From Nitrososphaerota archaeon (GTDB lineage: Archaea > Thermoproteota > Nitrososphaeria > Nitrososphaerales > Gagatemarchaeaceae): 10,664 bases of DNA. The DNA lies in contig VBPK01000004.1 in assembly GCA_005877225.1 (NCBI GenBank), positions 1 to 10,664 on the forward strand, read 5' to 3'. Shown one piece after another: positions 1 to 6,727 of this stretch. The first letter of the stretch is position 1; every line of letters begins with the position of its first letter. The translations under genes were made by a program, and so were the position numbers. The notes under the pieces are model-generated. The model was given only the letters and a program-made list of their open reading frames with translations, made no database searches and had not been told where the DNA came from.

Positions 1-450
1 GCTCAAGAACTCTACCTCCTCGGGATATACGGTCTGAGAAACAAGAGGGAGCTATGGAGGGCCCAGTCTCAGCTGAGTTCGACGAGGAAGCAGGCGAGAA
101 CCCTCCTCGCAGCCACTCAGGAGGTCAGGCAGAGGGGCGAGAAGATATTCATGGACAGCCTTGTCAGGAAGGGGCTAGTAAGATTAGGGTCACCCCTCGA
201 CGACGTTCTCAGCCTCACCGTCGAGGACGTGCTGGCGAGGCGACTCCAGTCCATGATTTTCAAGAGGGGAATGGCTGTCTCTCCTCTTCAGGCACGGCAG
301 GCAATAGTCCACGGCCACGTGGTCATCGGAGAGAGGCGGGTCACAATACCCAGTTATCCCGTCGCTCGCGAGGAGGAGGAGAAGATCAAGCTCCTAGGCG
401 CCCCGCGTTCCCCGCCCGCAAAGGAGGCGGTCACCCCGGAGGCGAGGTAA
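1..450 (+). CDS. rps4: 30S ribosomal protein S4, archaeal type (5' partial)
   Basis: This is the C-terminal 149 residues of small-subunit ribosomal protein S4, a primary 16S rRNA-binding protein needed early in 30S assembly. The frame is open from the first base and ends at TAA 448-450. The first visible residues, QELYLLGIYGLRNKRELWRA, match the conserved archaeal S4 N-terminal region, so roughly 35-45 residues are missing to the left. The S4 RNA-binding domain follows at about fragment residues 66-120 (LDDVLSLTVEDVLARRL, then FKRGMAVSPLQARQAIVHGHV and GERRVTIPSYPV). A charged and proline-rich tail closes the protein. In archaea this gene normally sits between rps13 and rps11, and rps11 does follow here after about 20 bases. 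A GTG/ATG-started shadow frame overlaps it at 54-473 but makes no recognisable protein. Identification is secure. Confidence 0.95.
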   Translation, partial: AQELYLLGIYGLRNKRELWRAQSQLSSTRKQARTLLAATQEVRQRGEKIFMDSLVRKGLVRLGSPLDDVLSLTVEDVLARRLQSMIFKRGMAVSPLQARQAIVHGHVVIGERRVTIPSYPVAREEEEKIKLLGAPRSPPAKEAVTPEAR

Positions 451-456
451 CACGGC

Positions 457-472
457 GGAGGAGGAGGCGCTG
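457..472 (+). promoter_or_regulatory. Shine-Dalgarno sequence and probable CTG start of rps11
   Basis: A run of three overlapping GGAGG motifs (457-467, GGAGGAGGAGG) lies just after the rps4 stop codon. It is followed after two bases by CTG at 470-472, in frame with S11. The GGAGG at 457-461 leaves an 8-base spacer to CTG, and the one at 460-464 leaves 5. No ATG, GTG or TTG exists in any frame between 395 and 523. This site therefore decides the S11 start. Confidence 0.6.
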
Positions 473-856
473 AAGGATCGCTGGGCCGTCGTCCACATCT
501 ACAGCAGCTATAACAACACCATAGTGCACATTACGGACATTACGGGAGCCGAGACGATATCATTCTCCTCGGGCGGCAGGCACGTGAAGGCGGACAGGTT
601 CGAGTCTTCACCCTACGCAGCGATGCGTTCAGCGAGCGCCGCCTCGGAGGTCGCTAAAACGAAGGGGATTACGGCTGTCCACATCAAGGTCAGCGCAGTC
701 GGTGGAACCGGACCGAGGACGCCCGGGCCGGGTGCGCAGGCAGCGATAAGAGCGATCGCGAGAGCGGGGTTCAGAATCGGGAGGATAGAGGACGTGACCC
801 CGATCCCCCACGACACGACACGCAAGAAGGGCGGAAGAAGGGGAAGAAGAGCCTAA
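470..856 (+). CDS. rps11: 30S ribosomal protein S11, archaeal type
   Basis: S11 is a universal ribosomal protein of the 30S platform near the mRNA exit channel. The conserved N-terminal segment WAVVHIYSSYNNTIVHITDI is encoded from 482 onward, so translation must begin upstream of the first canonical start (GTG 524), which would delete it. The frame is closed by TAG at 395-397, and between there and 482 it holds no ATG, GTG or TTG. CTG at 470, behind a strong Shine-Dalgarno run, is the best candidate and gives 128 residues, the normal archaeal length. Further family motifs are SSPYAAM, TPGPGAQAAIRAIARAG, IEDVTPIPHD and the basic tail KKGGRRGRRA. The gene lies 19 bases after rps4 and is probably translated from the same transcript. 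rpoD, the usual next gene in archaea, is absent; the next gene is convergent and abuts the stop. Identity is secure and only the start is uncertain. Confidence 0.92.
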   Translation: MKDRWAVVHIYSSYNNTIVHITDITGAETISFSSGGRHVKADRFESSPYAAMRSASAASEVAKTKGITAVHIKVSAVGGTGPRTPGPGAQAAIRAIARAGFRIGRIEDVTPIPHDTTRKKGGRRGRRA

Positions 857-1807
857 TCAGATCCTACGCAAGGTTTCAACGCTATCGACCTTCCCATCAC
901 CATCGAGGTCGGTTCCTCTCAAGACGCCGCCCCATCTTCCGCTCTTGTATCCCTTCAGAGTATCATCGGCGAAGGTGGTGAGGGCCAGAATGCCCGCCTT
1001 CGTACCCGCGCCGGTGACACCCGCACAGATTATGCAGGTCCTCGATTCGTCCCACGGGTTGGGTCCCTTCACGACCATGCAATCAAAGTCTGATTCGTAG
1101 ACCCTCCCCCTATCGTCGCTGATGGAGGACCAGGACCCGTCGTCCGCGAACCTGACGGGGAGGTACTTGTTTATCTCGGCTGATATGACGTTCGTTCGCG
1201 GACCTCCCACGACTATCATGTTGGAGCGTTCAAGCTTCTCGGCTCTGATGTCGACGTCAAGCTTTACAGGGAAGGCGGTTGGAAGCCTGACAAACTGGCC
1301 CAGGGCGAACCCTAGCTGGACGGCGTAGTGGCCATCCCTACCCAGAGTCATCCTGGGACCGTGAGGCGATGGTGAGCCCACGACGATCCAACCGTTGAAG
1401 GTCCCACCACCGACAAACTCGTTGAAGAAGTTCCCGAAGGCCCTCGATCGGGTGGCGGCGGAGATCGATGGAAGCACCTCACCCTTAACATCAAACTCGA
1501 CGGCGTAGCCGTCTGAGGAGAGTGTGTAGACGTTCGCCCTCCCTCCCCGGACATCGTGGCTTTCCAGACTTGTGATGAGGCCTGACTTCTTGAGCCGCCC
1601 AACGTGATAGTAGACCGTCTGGTGGTGGGTCTTGAGCTCACGAGCGATCTGGGCCGGATACCTAGGACCCTTTGCGAGGATCCCGAGTATCTTTCGCCCC
1701 ACCTCGGTGAAGGCCGGCGCGAATGGCCTGGGAGAGTCTGAGACAAGGACCCTCCGTGCGGTCGCCCCTTGGGACTTGGGGTCGAAGAGCAGTTTCTCTT
1801 CAGCCAT
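857..1807 (-). CDS. winged-helix DNA-binding protein with S-layer-like C-terminal domain and EF-hand loop
   Basis: A predicted 316-residue DNA-binding regulator. Residues about 34-98 form an ArsR/PadR-like winged helix: FTEVGRKILGILAKGPRYPA, the recognition segment HHQTVYYHVGRLKKSGLI, and a wing GGRANVYTLS. Residues about 138-297 (GWIVVGSPSPHGP, HYAVQLGFALGQ, KLERSNMIVVGGPRTN, EINKYLPVRF, KGPNPWD) resemble the C-terminal domain of archaeal S-layer proteins, which also occurs fused to HTH domains in archaea. The protein ends in a textbook EF-hand loop, D300-x-D302-x-D304-G-x-x-D308-x-x-E311. No signal peptide or membrane segment is seen, so it is probably cytoplasmic. The start ATG at 1805-1807 was chosen because a TATA-like box is centred 29 bases upstream, as expected for a leaderless transcript. 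ATG 1825 (322 residues) and a 1969 start reaching to within two bases of glmS are less likely. It is divergent from glmS and ends flush against rps11. Targets are unknown. Confidence 0.8.
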   Translation of the reverse strand: MAEEKLLFDPKSQGATARRVLVSDSPRPFAPAFTEVGRKILGILAKGPRYPAQIARELKTHHQTVYYHVGRLKKSGLITSLESHDVRGGRANVYTLSSDGYAVEFDVKGEVLPSISAATRSRAFGNFFNEFVGGGTFNGWIVVGSPSPHGPRMTLGRDGHYAVQLGFALGQFVRLPTAFPVKLDVDIRAEKLERSNMIVVGGPRTNVISAEINKYLPVRFADDGSWSSISDDRGRVYESDFDCMVVKGPNPWDESRTCIICAGVTGAGTKAGILALTTFADDTLKGYKSGRWGGVLRGTDLDGDGKVDSVETLRRI

Positions 1808-1831
1808 GACTCGTTGGGGCGACATGAGGGG

Positions 1832-1840
1832 GACATAAAG
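1832..1840 (-). promoter_or_regulatory. TATA-like box of the winged-helix regulator
   Basis: On the minus strand this reads CTTTATGTC. Its centre is 29 bases before the ATG at 1807, which predicts a leaderless or nearly leaderless transcript and supports that start over the longer versions. Confidence 0.5.
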
Positions 1841-1845
1841 AGCTT

Positions 1846-1930
1846 TGCATGGTATGAGGTCCTCGAAAGGCCCTAAAGCGAACTCGCGGGCACACCATGC
1901 ACATCCAGCTCCGCATTGAAAGAACCATGC
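1846..1930. promoter_or_regulatory. three ACCATGC elements between divergent promoters (possible operator)
   Basis: The heptamer ACCATGC occurs at 1894-1900 and 1924-1930 on the plus strand and inverted as GCATGGT at 1847-1853. The first two positions form a perfect 8-base inverted repeat, TGCATGGT (1846-1853) and ACCATGCA (1894-1901). The outer copies lie 6 bases upstream of the regulator's TATA box and 10 bases upstream of the glmS TATA box. This suggests binding sites for a factor acting on both promoters, perhaps the adjacent winged-helix protein. This is inference from position and repetition only. Confidence 0.35.
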
Positions 1931-1940
1931 CTTTCTAGAC

Positions 1941-1949
1941 CTTAATAAG
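1941..1949 (+). promoter_or_regulatory. TATA box of glmS
   Basis: CTTAATAAG is centred 27 bases upstream of the glmS ATG at 1972. That is the archaeal TATA-to-transcription-start distance, so glmS is probably transcribed without a leader. No Shine-Dalgarno sequence precedes the ATG, which agrees. Confidence 0.6.
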
Positions 1950-1971
1950 CCCGTGGACGGAGCCTGCAATC

Positions 1972-3735
1972 ATGTGCGGAATAATCGGCTGCGTGAATGA
2001 CGAAGCTGTCGCACCAATCCTGCTGCAGGGGCTGAAGAGGGTCGAATACAGGGGGTATGACTCGGCCGGCGTCGCCACTGTCTCGGAGAGCGTGATCAGG
2101 GTGACGAAGGCAGCCGGGAGGATAGACGATATCGAAAGGAAATACGGCCTCTCCACCCTGACCGGGACGACAGGCATCGCCCACACCCGTTGGGCGACCC
2201 ACGGAGGCGTCACGGACCGGAACGCACACCCTCACACTTCGTGTAGGGAGAGGGTCGCGATAGTACACAACGGGATAATCGAGAACTACCTGGAGTTGAA
2301 AAAGCAATTACGCGCAAAGGGGCACATCTTCAAGAGCGAGACCGACAGCGAAGTGATCGCGCACCTGATAGAGGCCGAATACCGCCAAGTTAAGGACCCT
2401 GTGAAGGCGACGATTCTAGCGGCCAAGAGGCTGAAGGGACAGTACGCTTTCGCGGCTCTCTTCCAGGACGCTCCGGAGCTGATCACCGGGGCCAGAAAGG
2501 ATGCGCCTCTGCTCATCGGAGTAGGCGACACGAAGAACTTCATCGCGAGCGACGTCCTCGCCTTCATCGAGCACACGGACAGGACGATCTTTCTGGACAA
2601 CCAGGAGGTGGTGAAGGTCACCAACCGGAGCGTGGAGATCTTCGATATGAACGGCAGGCCAGTGAGGAGAAAGCCCACGCAGGTCGCGTGGGAGCTTGCC
2701 GACCTCTCGAAGATGGACTACGCGCACTACACGCTCAAGGAAATCCACGAGCAACCCAAGACGGTCGTAAGCGCTATGATGCAGAACGAAGAGAAACTGG
2801 CGGAGTTTGTGGAGAAGATTCGTGGGGCGAGGAGTGTTTTCGTCACCGCCGCCGGGACGAGCTATCACGCGGGACTGCTCCTGAAGTATCGCCTCGAGCG
2901 CGACGCGGCGATCAGGTGCGAGGTCACTCTAGCGGGTGAATTCAGGGAGCACTCAGAGTTCGTCGACGGCGGCTCGGTCGTGATTGCACTCTCTCAGAGC
3001 GGGGAGACGGCCGACCTCCTCGAAGCGATAAGGGAGGCAAAGAAGAAGGGAGCGAAGATCCTTTCCCTCGTAAACGCCGCTGGGTCGACGCTTGCCAGGG
3101 AGAGCGACCTCACCCTGCTCCTGAACTGCGGACCGGAGGTGGGAGTGGCTGCGACGAAGAGCTTCACGGCACAGGTCGTCGTCGCAAACCTGATAGTCGA
3201 CAATCTCGTCGGCAGCGGGAATGGAGGGGGTGAAGAGGTTGCTCGGATGGTCGAGGAGGCCCTCTCCAGTGAACCGACAGTCAAAGAAATCGCGAGGATG
3301 TACAGGGAGAGGTCCGACTTCTACTTCATCGGGAGGGGGTACCACTACCCCGTGGCCCTTGAGGGCGCCCTGAAGATGAAGGAACTCTCATACATACACG
3401 CCGAGGGGATGGCCGCGAGCGAGCTGAAGCACGGAACGCTGGCCCTGATAGAGGAGGGGACGCCTGTCGTCGTCATCAACCCGAGAGGGGAGACGCACGC
3501 CGACACCCTCTCGAACGCAGAGGAGCTGAAGGCGAGGGGAGCGAGGGTGATCGGAATCTCTGATGAACCGAGCGAGGTCTACACGCACTTCATCAAGATA
3601 CCCAGGGCGAAGGAGAGTCTCACGCCAGTTCTGGAGGCGATACCGCTTCAGCTGATGGCGTACTGGACGGCCGTGGAGAAGAGAAACGACCCGGACTACC
3701 CCAGGAATCTGGCGAAGTCCGTAACCGTCAAGTGA
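1972..3735 (+). CDS. glmS: glutamine--fructose-6-phosphate aminotransferase (isomerizing)
   Basis: GlmS converts fructose-6-phosphate and glutamine to glucosamine-6-phosphate and glutamate, the first step toward UDP-GlcNAc. It acts in the cytoplasm. The 587-residue protein is full length. The class II glutaminase domain begins MCGIIGC, where Cys2 becomes the N-terminal nucleophile, and continues with HTRWATHG (71-78), NGIIENY (100-106) and SETDSE (122-127). The synthase half has two SIS domains. The first is at about 286-400, with AAGTSYHAG, SQSGETADLLEA and ATKSFTAQV. The second is at about 450-560, with EGALKMKELSYIHAEGM and SELKHG. It ends with the family's C-terminal tail DYPRNLAKSVTV (575-586). 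The ATG start is fixed by the need for Cys2 and by a TATA box 27 bases upstream. It is divergent from the winged-helix regulator. The next reading frame opens directly after its TGA stop, in the same frame. Confidence 0.97.
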   Translation: MCGIIGCVNDEAVAPILLQGLKRVEYRGYDSAGVATVSESVIRVTKAAGRIDDIERKYGLSTLTGTTGIAHTRWATHGGVTDRNAHPHTSCRERVAIVHNGIIENYLELKKQLRAKGHIFKSETDSEVIAHLIEAEYRQVKDPVKATILAAKRLKGQYAFAALFQDAPELITGARKDAPLLIGVGDTKNFIASDVLAFIEHTDRTIFLDNQEVVKVTNRSVEIFDMNGRPVRRKPTQVAWELADLSKMDYAHYTLKEIHEQPKTVVSAMMQNEEKLAEFVEKIRGARSVFVTAAGTSYHAGLLLKYRLERDAAIRCEVTLAGEFREHSEFVDGGSVVIALSQSGETADLLEAIREAKKKGAKILSLVNAAGSTLARESDLTLLLNCGPEVGVAATKSFTAQVVVANLIVDNLVGSGNGGGEEVARMVEEALSSEPTVKEIARMYRERSDFYFIGRGYHYPVALEGALKMKELSYIHAEGMAASELKHGTLALIEEGTPVVVINPRGETHADTLSNAEELKARGARVIGISDEPSEVYTHFIKIPRAKESLTPVLEAIPLQLMAYWTAVEKRNDPDYPRNLAKSVTVK

Positions 3736-4377
3736 GACGAGACGACGAACTCCTACTTCGACGAGATCGCATCGGGGTGGGAGAAGCTTGGAGAGAGCTT
3801 CTTCTCCGACCGAGTAAGGGAGAAGGCCATCCTCGCCGCTTCGGTCGAGTCGGGGGGCGTCGCAGCCGACATCGGTGCGGGAACGGGTTTCATCACCGAA
3901 GGGCTCGTGCGGAGAGGCGTAGAAGTCATCGCGGTCGACGAATCGGAGAGGATGCTCGACGAGCTGAGGAGAAGGATACCCGTGTCTGTAGTCGACTGCC
4001 GGGTTGGAAGAGCCGAAAGGATCCCGATCGACGACGGGGCAGTCGACTACGTCTTCGCTAACATGCTTCTTCATCACGTGGGGGAACCTTCGAGAGCAGT
4101 TCGCGAGATGGCGAGGGTCCTCAGGCCGGGCGGTGTTGTAGTTATCACTGACCTCGATAGACACGAGTTCGAGTTTCTCAGGACCGAACAGCAGGACCGC
4201 TGGAAGGGTTTCGAGAGAGAGTCGTTGTCGGGCTGGTTGCTCGGGGCGGGGCTCACGAGTGTTGTTGTGGAATCTCTCGGAGAGGATTGCTGCTCCAAAT
4301 CTTCGAAAGGAGATGCGGAGGCTACGGTGAGCATCTTCATCGCGTCCGGAAGGAAGCCCGACAGATTCACAAAATAA
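3736..4377 (+). CDS. class I SAM-dependent methyltransferase, start unresolved (possible frameshift)
   Basis: A small methyltransferase of the UbiE/Methyltransf_11 type; its substrate is unknown. The frame opens immediately after the glmS stop, in the same frame, and encodes 213 residues. Visible features from codon 3736: an N-terminal segment SYFDEIASGWEKLGESFF; SAM motif I, ADIGAGTG, with acidic D45 and glycines 47, 49 and 51 (D45-G51 encoded at 3868-3888); the ribose-binding acidic residue in VIAVDES; motif II-like VDYVFANMLLHHV; and motif III-like LRPGGVVVITDLD. The first canonical start in frame is GTG 3907, which would remove motif I and leave no SAM site. Upstream the frame has no ATG, GTG, TTG or CTG. 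A GTG at 3732, overlapping the glmS stop as GTGA, is one frame away; one base fewer near 3747 would give MRRDDNSYFDEIA. The likely explanations are a one-base sequence error, a natural frameshift or pseudogene, or unusual initiation. The coordinates cover the conserved frame, not a proven start. Confidence 0.75.
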   Translation, partial: DETTNSYFDEIASGWEKLGESFFSDRVREKAILAASVESGGVAADIGAGTGFITEGLVRRGVEVIAVDESERMLDELRRRIPVSVVDCRVGRAERIPIDDGAVDYVFANMLLHHVGEPSRAVREMARVLRPGGVVVITDLDRHEFEFLRTEQQDRWKGFERESLSGWLLGAGLTSVVVESLGEDCCSKSSKGDAEATVSIFIASGRKPDRFTK

Positions 4378-4381
4378 TTAA
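4373..4381 (+). promoter_or_regulatory. TATA-like box of deoxyhypusine synthase
   Basis: AATAATTAA, overlapping the methyltransferase stop codon (TAA 4375-4377), is centred 28 bases before GTG 4405. It suggests a separate leaderless transcript for the synthase and explains why GTG 4405, with no Shine-Dalgarno sequence, is the right start. An ATG at 4395 is in another frame. Confidence 0.55.
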
Positions 4382-4404
4382 GCAAACATTCAAGATGCGA
4401 AAGC

Positions 4405-5421
4405 GTGGTACGGAAGAGAGAAGTTCTCTCCAAACCAGTGAGGACGATCGAGGTAGGGAGGAAGAGCGTCTCCCGACTTCTCGACGAGATGGCGCAGACG
4501 GGGTTCCAGGGGAAGAAGCTCGGTGAGGTGGCCAAAATCTGGACCGAGATGACTCGCCAGAAGGGCTTGACAATCTTCATGGGTCTCACCGGTTCGCTGA
4601 GCACCACGGGGCAGTGGAAGATAATTCGCTGGCTCATCGAGAAGAGGTATATCGATGTCCTAGTGAGCACAGGAGCTAACATCTCCGAGGACCTTCTCGA
4701 GGCGATAGGATACGGATACTATCAGGGAACGTGGCTGGCGAACGACGAAGAGCTCCTGCGTCTGAAGATTGACAGATTCTACGATGTCTACGCAGACGAG
4801 TACCAGTACAGGAAGCTCGAGGACCTAATACAGAAGTTTGCGAGTGGGCTCGATGACAAGCTTGTCTACTCGACGAGGGAGTTTCTCTGGCTCTTCGGTG
4901 AGTACCAGTCGAAGAAGGGGATAAGGAGCATCACGGCTGCGGCCTACGAGAGGAAGGTCCCCATCTACTCGCCCGGTCTCATCGACAGTGGATATGGGGT
5001 GGCCCTGAGCCTGCTGAAGCGGAGGGGCAAGTTAATCCGACTCGACCAGACAAAGGATATGGAGGAGCTTGCAAAGGTAGCCGAGAAGACTCGAAGAACT
5101 GGAGTCGTCTACCTAGGCGGGGGGGTGCCAAAGGACACAATCCAGCTTGCCACGGTTATCAAGTCACTCGGGAGGGGAGGAGAAGAGGAGACACCCCACG
5201 ATTACGCGATCCAGATAACCGCGGACAGCCCGCAGTGGGGAGGGCTCTCTGGCTGCACCCTCGAGGAGGCGGTCAGCTGGGGAAAGATAGCCCCAGATGC
5301 GAGGAAGGCGACTCTGTATTGCGACATCACGTTGGCCCTCCCCATCATCGCCCACGCGATGAACGAGCGAGTGCAGAGGAGGGTCGACCCACCAGATTTG
5401 GGGTGGGTGTTCAAGGCTTAG
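4405..5421 (+). CDS. dys: deoxyhypusine synthase
   Basis: This enzyme uses NAD and spermidine to put an aminobutyl group on a lysine of translation factor aIF5A, the first step of hypusine formation. It acts in the cytoplasm, and the family forms tetramers. The 338-residue protein has normal length. Family segments are IFMGLTGSLSTTGQWKIIRW (57-76), VLVSTGANISEDLLEAIG (85-102), DEYQYRKLEDLI (131-142), SITAAAYERKVPIYSPGLID (175-194), VVYLGGGVPKD (234-244), and DYAIQITADSPQWGGLSG. These are followed by EEAVSWGKIAPDA, where Lys294 matches the catalytic lysine of human DHS (Lys329). The GTG start is supported by a TATA box 28 bases upstream. The gene's last 11 bases overlap the convergent end of purB. 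The product could conceivably be a deoxyhypusine synthase-like paralogue, but the conserved lysine motif argues for the true enzyme. Confidence 0.93.
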   Translation: MVRKREVLSKPVRTIEVGRKSVSRLLDEMAQTGFQGKKLGEVAKIWTEMTRQKGLTIFMGLTGSLSTTGQWKIIRWLIEKRYIDVLVSTGANISEDLLEAIGYGYYQGTWLANDEELLRLKIDRFYDVYADEYQYRKLEDLIQKFASGLDDKLVYSTREFLWLFGEYQSKKGIRSITAAAYERKVPIYSPGLIDSGYGVALSLLKRRGKLIRLDQTKDMEELAKVAEKTRRTGVVYLGGGVPKDTIQLATVIKSLGRGGEEETPHDYAIQITADSPQWGGLSGCTLEEAVSWGKIAPDARKATLYCDITLALPIIAHAMNERVQRRVDPPDLGWVFKA

Positions 5422-6727
5422 ACCGCCTGGTCTTCCCGCGTCGGGCCAACAGGAGTGCCACTTCCCTTTCGCAGTCCCTGGCGAGGTCTGTGGCGAGGCC
5501 GAGATATTCGCCTATCCTCGCCACGTACTTCTCCGGAATCGAAAACGTCCCGTTTTCAATCGCTTCCCTGACCTCCTCGTATCCCTTCGCGTTCCCATCC
5601 ATTCGCAGCAACAACTGGACCGCCTCCGCCAACACTTCTCCGTGGCGGGAGAGGTCTTCCGCCATCCTCTTCCTGTCAACGCTCATCGAGGCGAGGGAGC
5701 TCGTGATCCTCTTGCATGCGATAAGGGAATGGGCGAGCGCCTGCCCCATCGTTCTCTTGATCGGCGAATCGGAGAGGTCTCGCTGCCACCGCGTCACCCC
5801 CAGTCGGTATGCGAGCAGCGTCATTATGGAGTTCGAGATTTCGACCTGCCCCTCCGCGTTCTCAAGGTCGACGGGATTCTCCTTCTGAGGCATAGTCGAG
5901 CTGCTCACCCTCCCCTTCCGTTCGAAATGCACCCCGTCGAGAGCCTGGTAACCCCAGAGGTCCCTCGCGAGACCGAGCATGATCGTGTTGATGTTCATCA
6001 GGCAGTGGAAGATGTCGGAGTACCTCTCGTTTGGAATGACCTGGGTTGTGTACTTCACGAACTCCAACCCCATCGATTCGACGAATCCCTTCAGCAGTTC
6101 GGGCCACTTCCCTGAAGGTCGTAGAAGCTTGAAGGAGGCGTATGTCCCGACTGCCCCGGAGACCTTCCCCCAAGGCTTCAGACACTTGAGGTATGCGACC
6201 CTCTCGGCGAGTCTGAGAGCGAAGTTCGCGAGTTCCTTACCAAGGGTTGTCGGTATTGCCGGCCTTCCGTGGGTCCTCGCGAGCATCGCCGTCTTCGCCT
6301 CGCTCCGGGCTATCTCCGAGAGCCCCACCGCCAGCCTCTCGTAGGCTGGAACCATCACAGACTTCAGCGCCTTCGAGAGAAGCCTCGCGTAGGCGAGATT
6401 GTTGACGTCCTCGCTCGTCAGGCCCAGGTGAACGAAGGCGGCGAGCTCCTCTCGACCGGAAGCTCGAAGACGCTCACTGAGATGCGCCTCGAGGGCCTTC
6501 ACGTCGTGTCCAAGGTCGGCCTCGAGACTCTTGACCGCCTCGTAAGAGACATCTATTGAGGGAACACTCGACCTTGGTGCGACCCCTGCCTCCATCAGGA
6601 AGGAGAGATACTCGAGCTCGACTCTCGCCCTCTCCTCGACGAGCGACTTCTCGGAGAAGAAGGGGGAGAGTTCCCTAACTTCTTCGTAATACCTGTCGTC
6701 TATCGGGGAGAGGGGGCTATCTTTCAA
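5411..6727 (-). CDS. purB: adenylosuccinate lyase
   Basis: PurB belongs to the fumarase/aspartase superfamily. It cleaves adenylosuccinate to AMP and fumarate, and SAICAR to AICAR and fumarate. The 438-residue protein follows the E. coli-type PurB subfamily, beginning LSPIDDRY like E. coli (SPVDGRY). Recognisable segments are DVKALEAHL (75-83), HLGLTSEDVNNLA (100-112), ARTHGRPAIPTTLGKE with probable catalytic His153, and NINTIMLGLARDLWGY. The signature loop SSSTMPQKENPVDLENAEG contains the catalytic serine (one of Ser275-277). The glycine opening the usual GSSxMP signature is Ser here, and the Gln common after the active-site His-Gly is Arg. The start is TTG 6725-6727, lying inside the end of purA (11-base overlap), with GAGGT 9 bases upstream; there is no ATG or GTG nearby, and the conserved N-terminus begins at once. 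It is the last gene of the guaB-purA-purB operon, and its 3' end overlaps the dys gene. Confidence 0.95.
   Translation of the reverse strand: MKDSPLSPIDDRYYEEVRELSPFFSEKSLVEERARVELEYLSFLMEAGVAPRSSVPSIDVSYEAVKSLEADLGHDVKALEAHLSERLRASGREELAAFVHLGLTSEDVNNLAYARLLSKALKSVMVPAYERLAVGLSEIARSEAKTAMLARTHGRPAIPTTLGKELANFALRLAERVAYLKCLKPWGKVSGAVGTYASFKLLRPSGKWPELLKGFVESMGLEFVKYTTQVIPNERYSDIFHCLMNINTIMLGLARDLWGYQALDGVHFERKGRVSSSTMPQKENPVDLENAEGQVEISNSIMTLLAYRLGVTRWQRDLSDSPIKRTMGQALAHSLIACKRITSSLASMSVDRKRMAEDLSRHGEVLAEAVQLLLRMDGNAKGYEEVREAIENGTFSIPEKYVARIGEYLGLATDLARDCEREVALLLARRGKTRRSKP

Noticed and set aside
54..473. 139-codon plus-strand frame over rps4
   Set aside because: It overlaps the conserved S4 frame and encodes a low-complexity Arg/Gly/Pro-rich product typical of an out-of-frame GC-rich shadow.
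1808..1969. N-terminal extension of the winged-helix regulator to a start at 1969
   Set aside because: It would run through both divergent promoters and the ACCATGC sites; the TATA box at 1832-1840 fits a start at 1807, and the added residues match nothing recognisable.
3388..4164. 258-codon minus-strand frame opposite glmS and the methyltransferase
   Set aside because: It is antisense to clearly conserved coding sequence, and its own product is Arg/Asp/Val-rich with no motif.
5235..5888. 217-codon plus-strand frame opposite purB
   Set aside because: Antisense shadow of the conserved PurB frame; Ser/Arg-rich with no domain.
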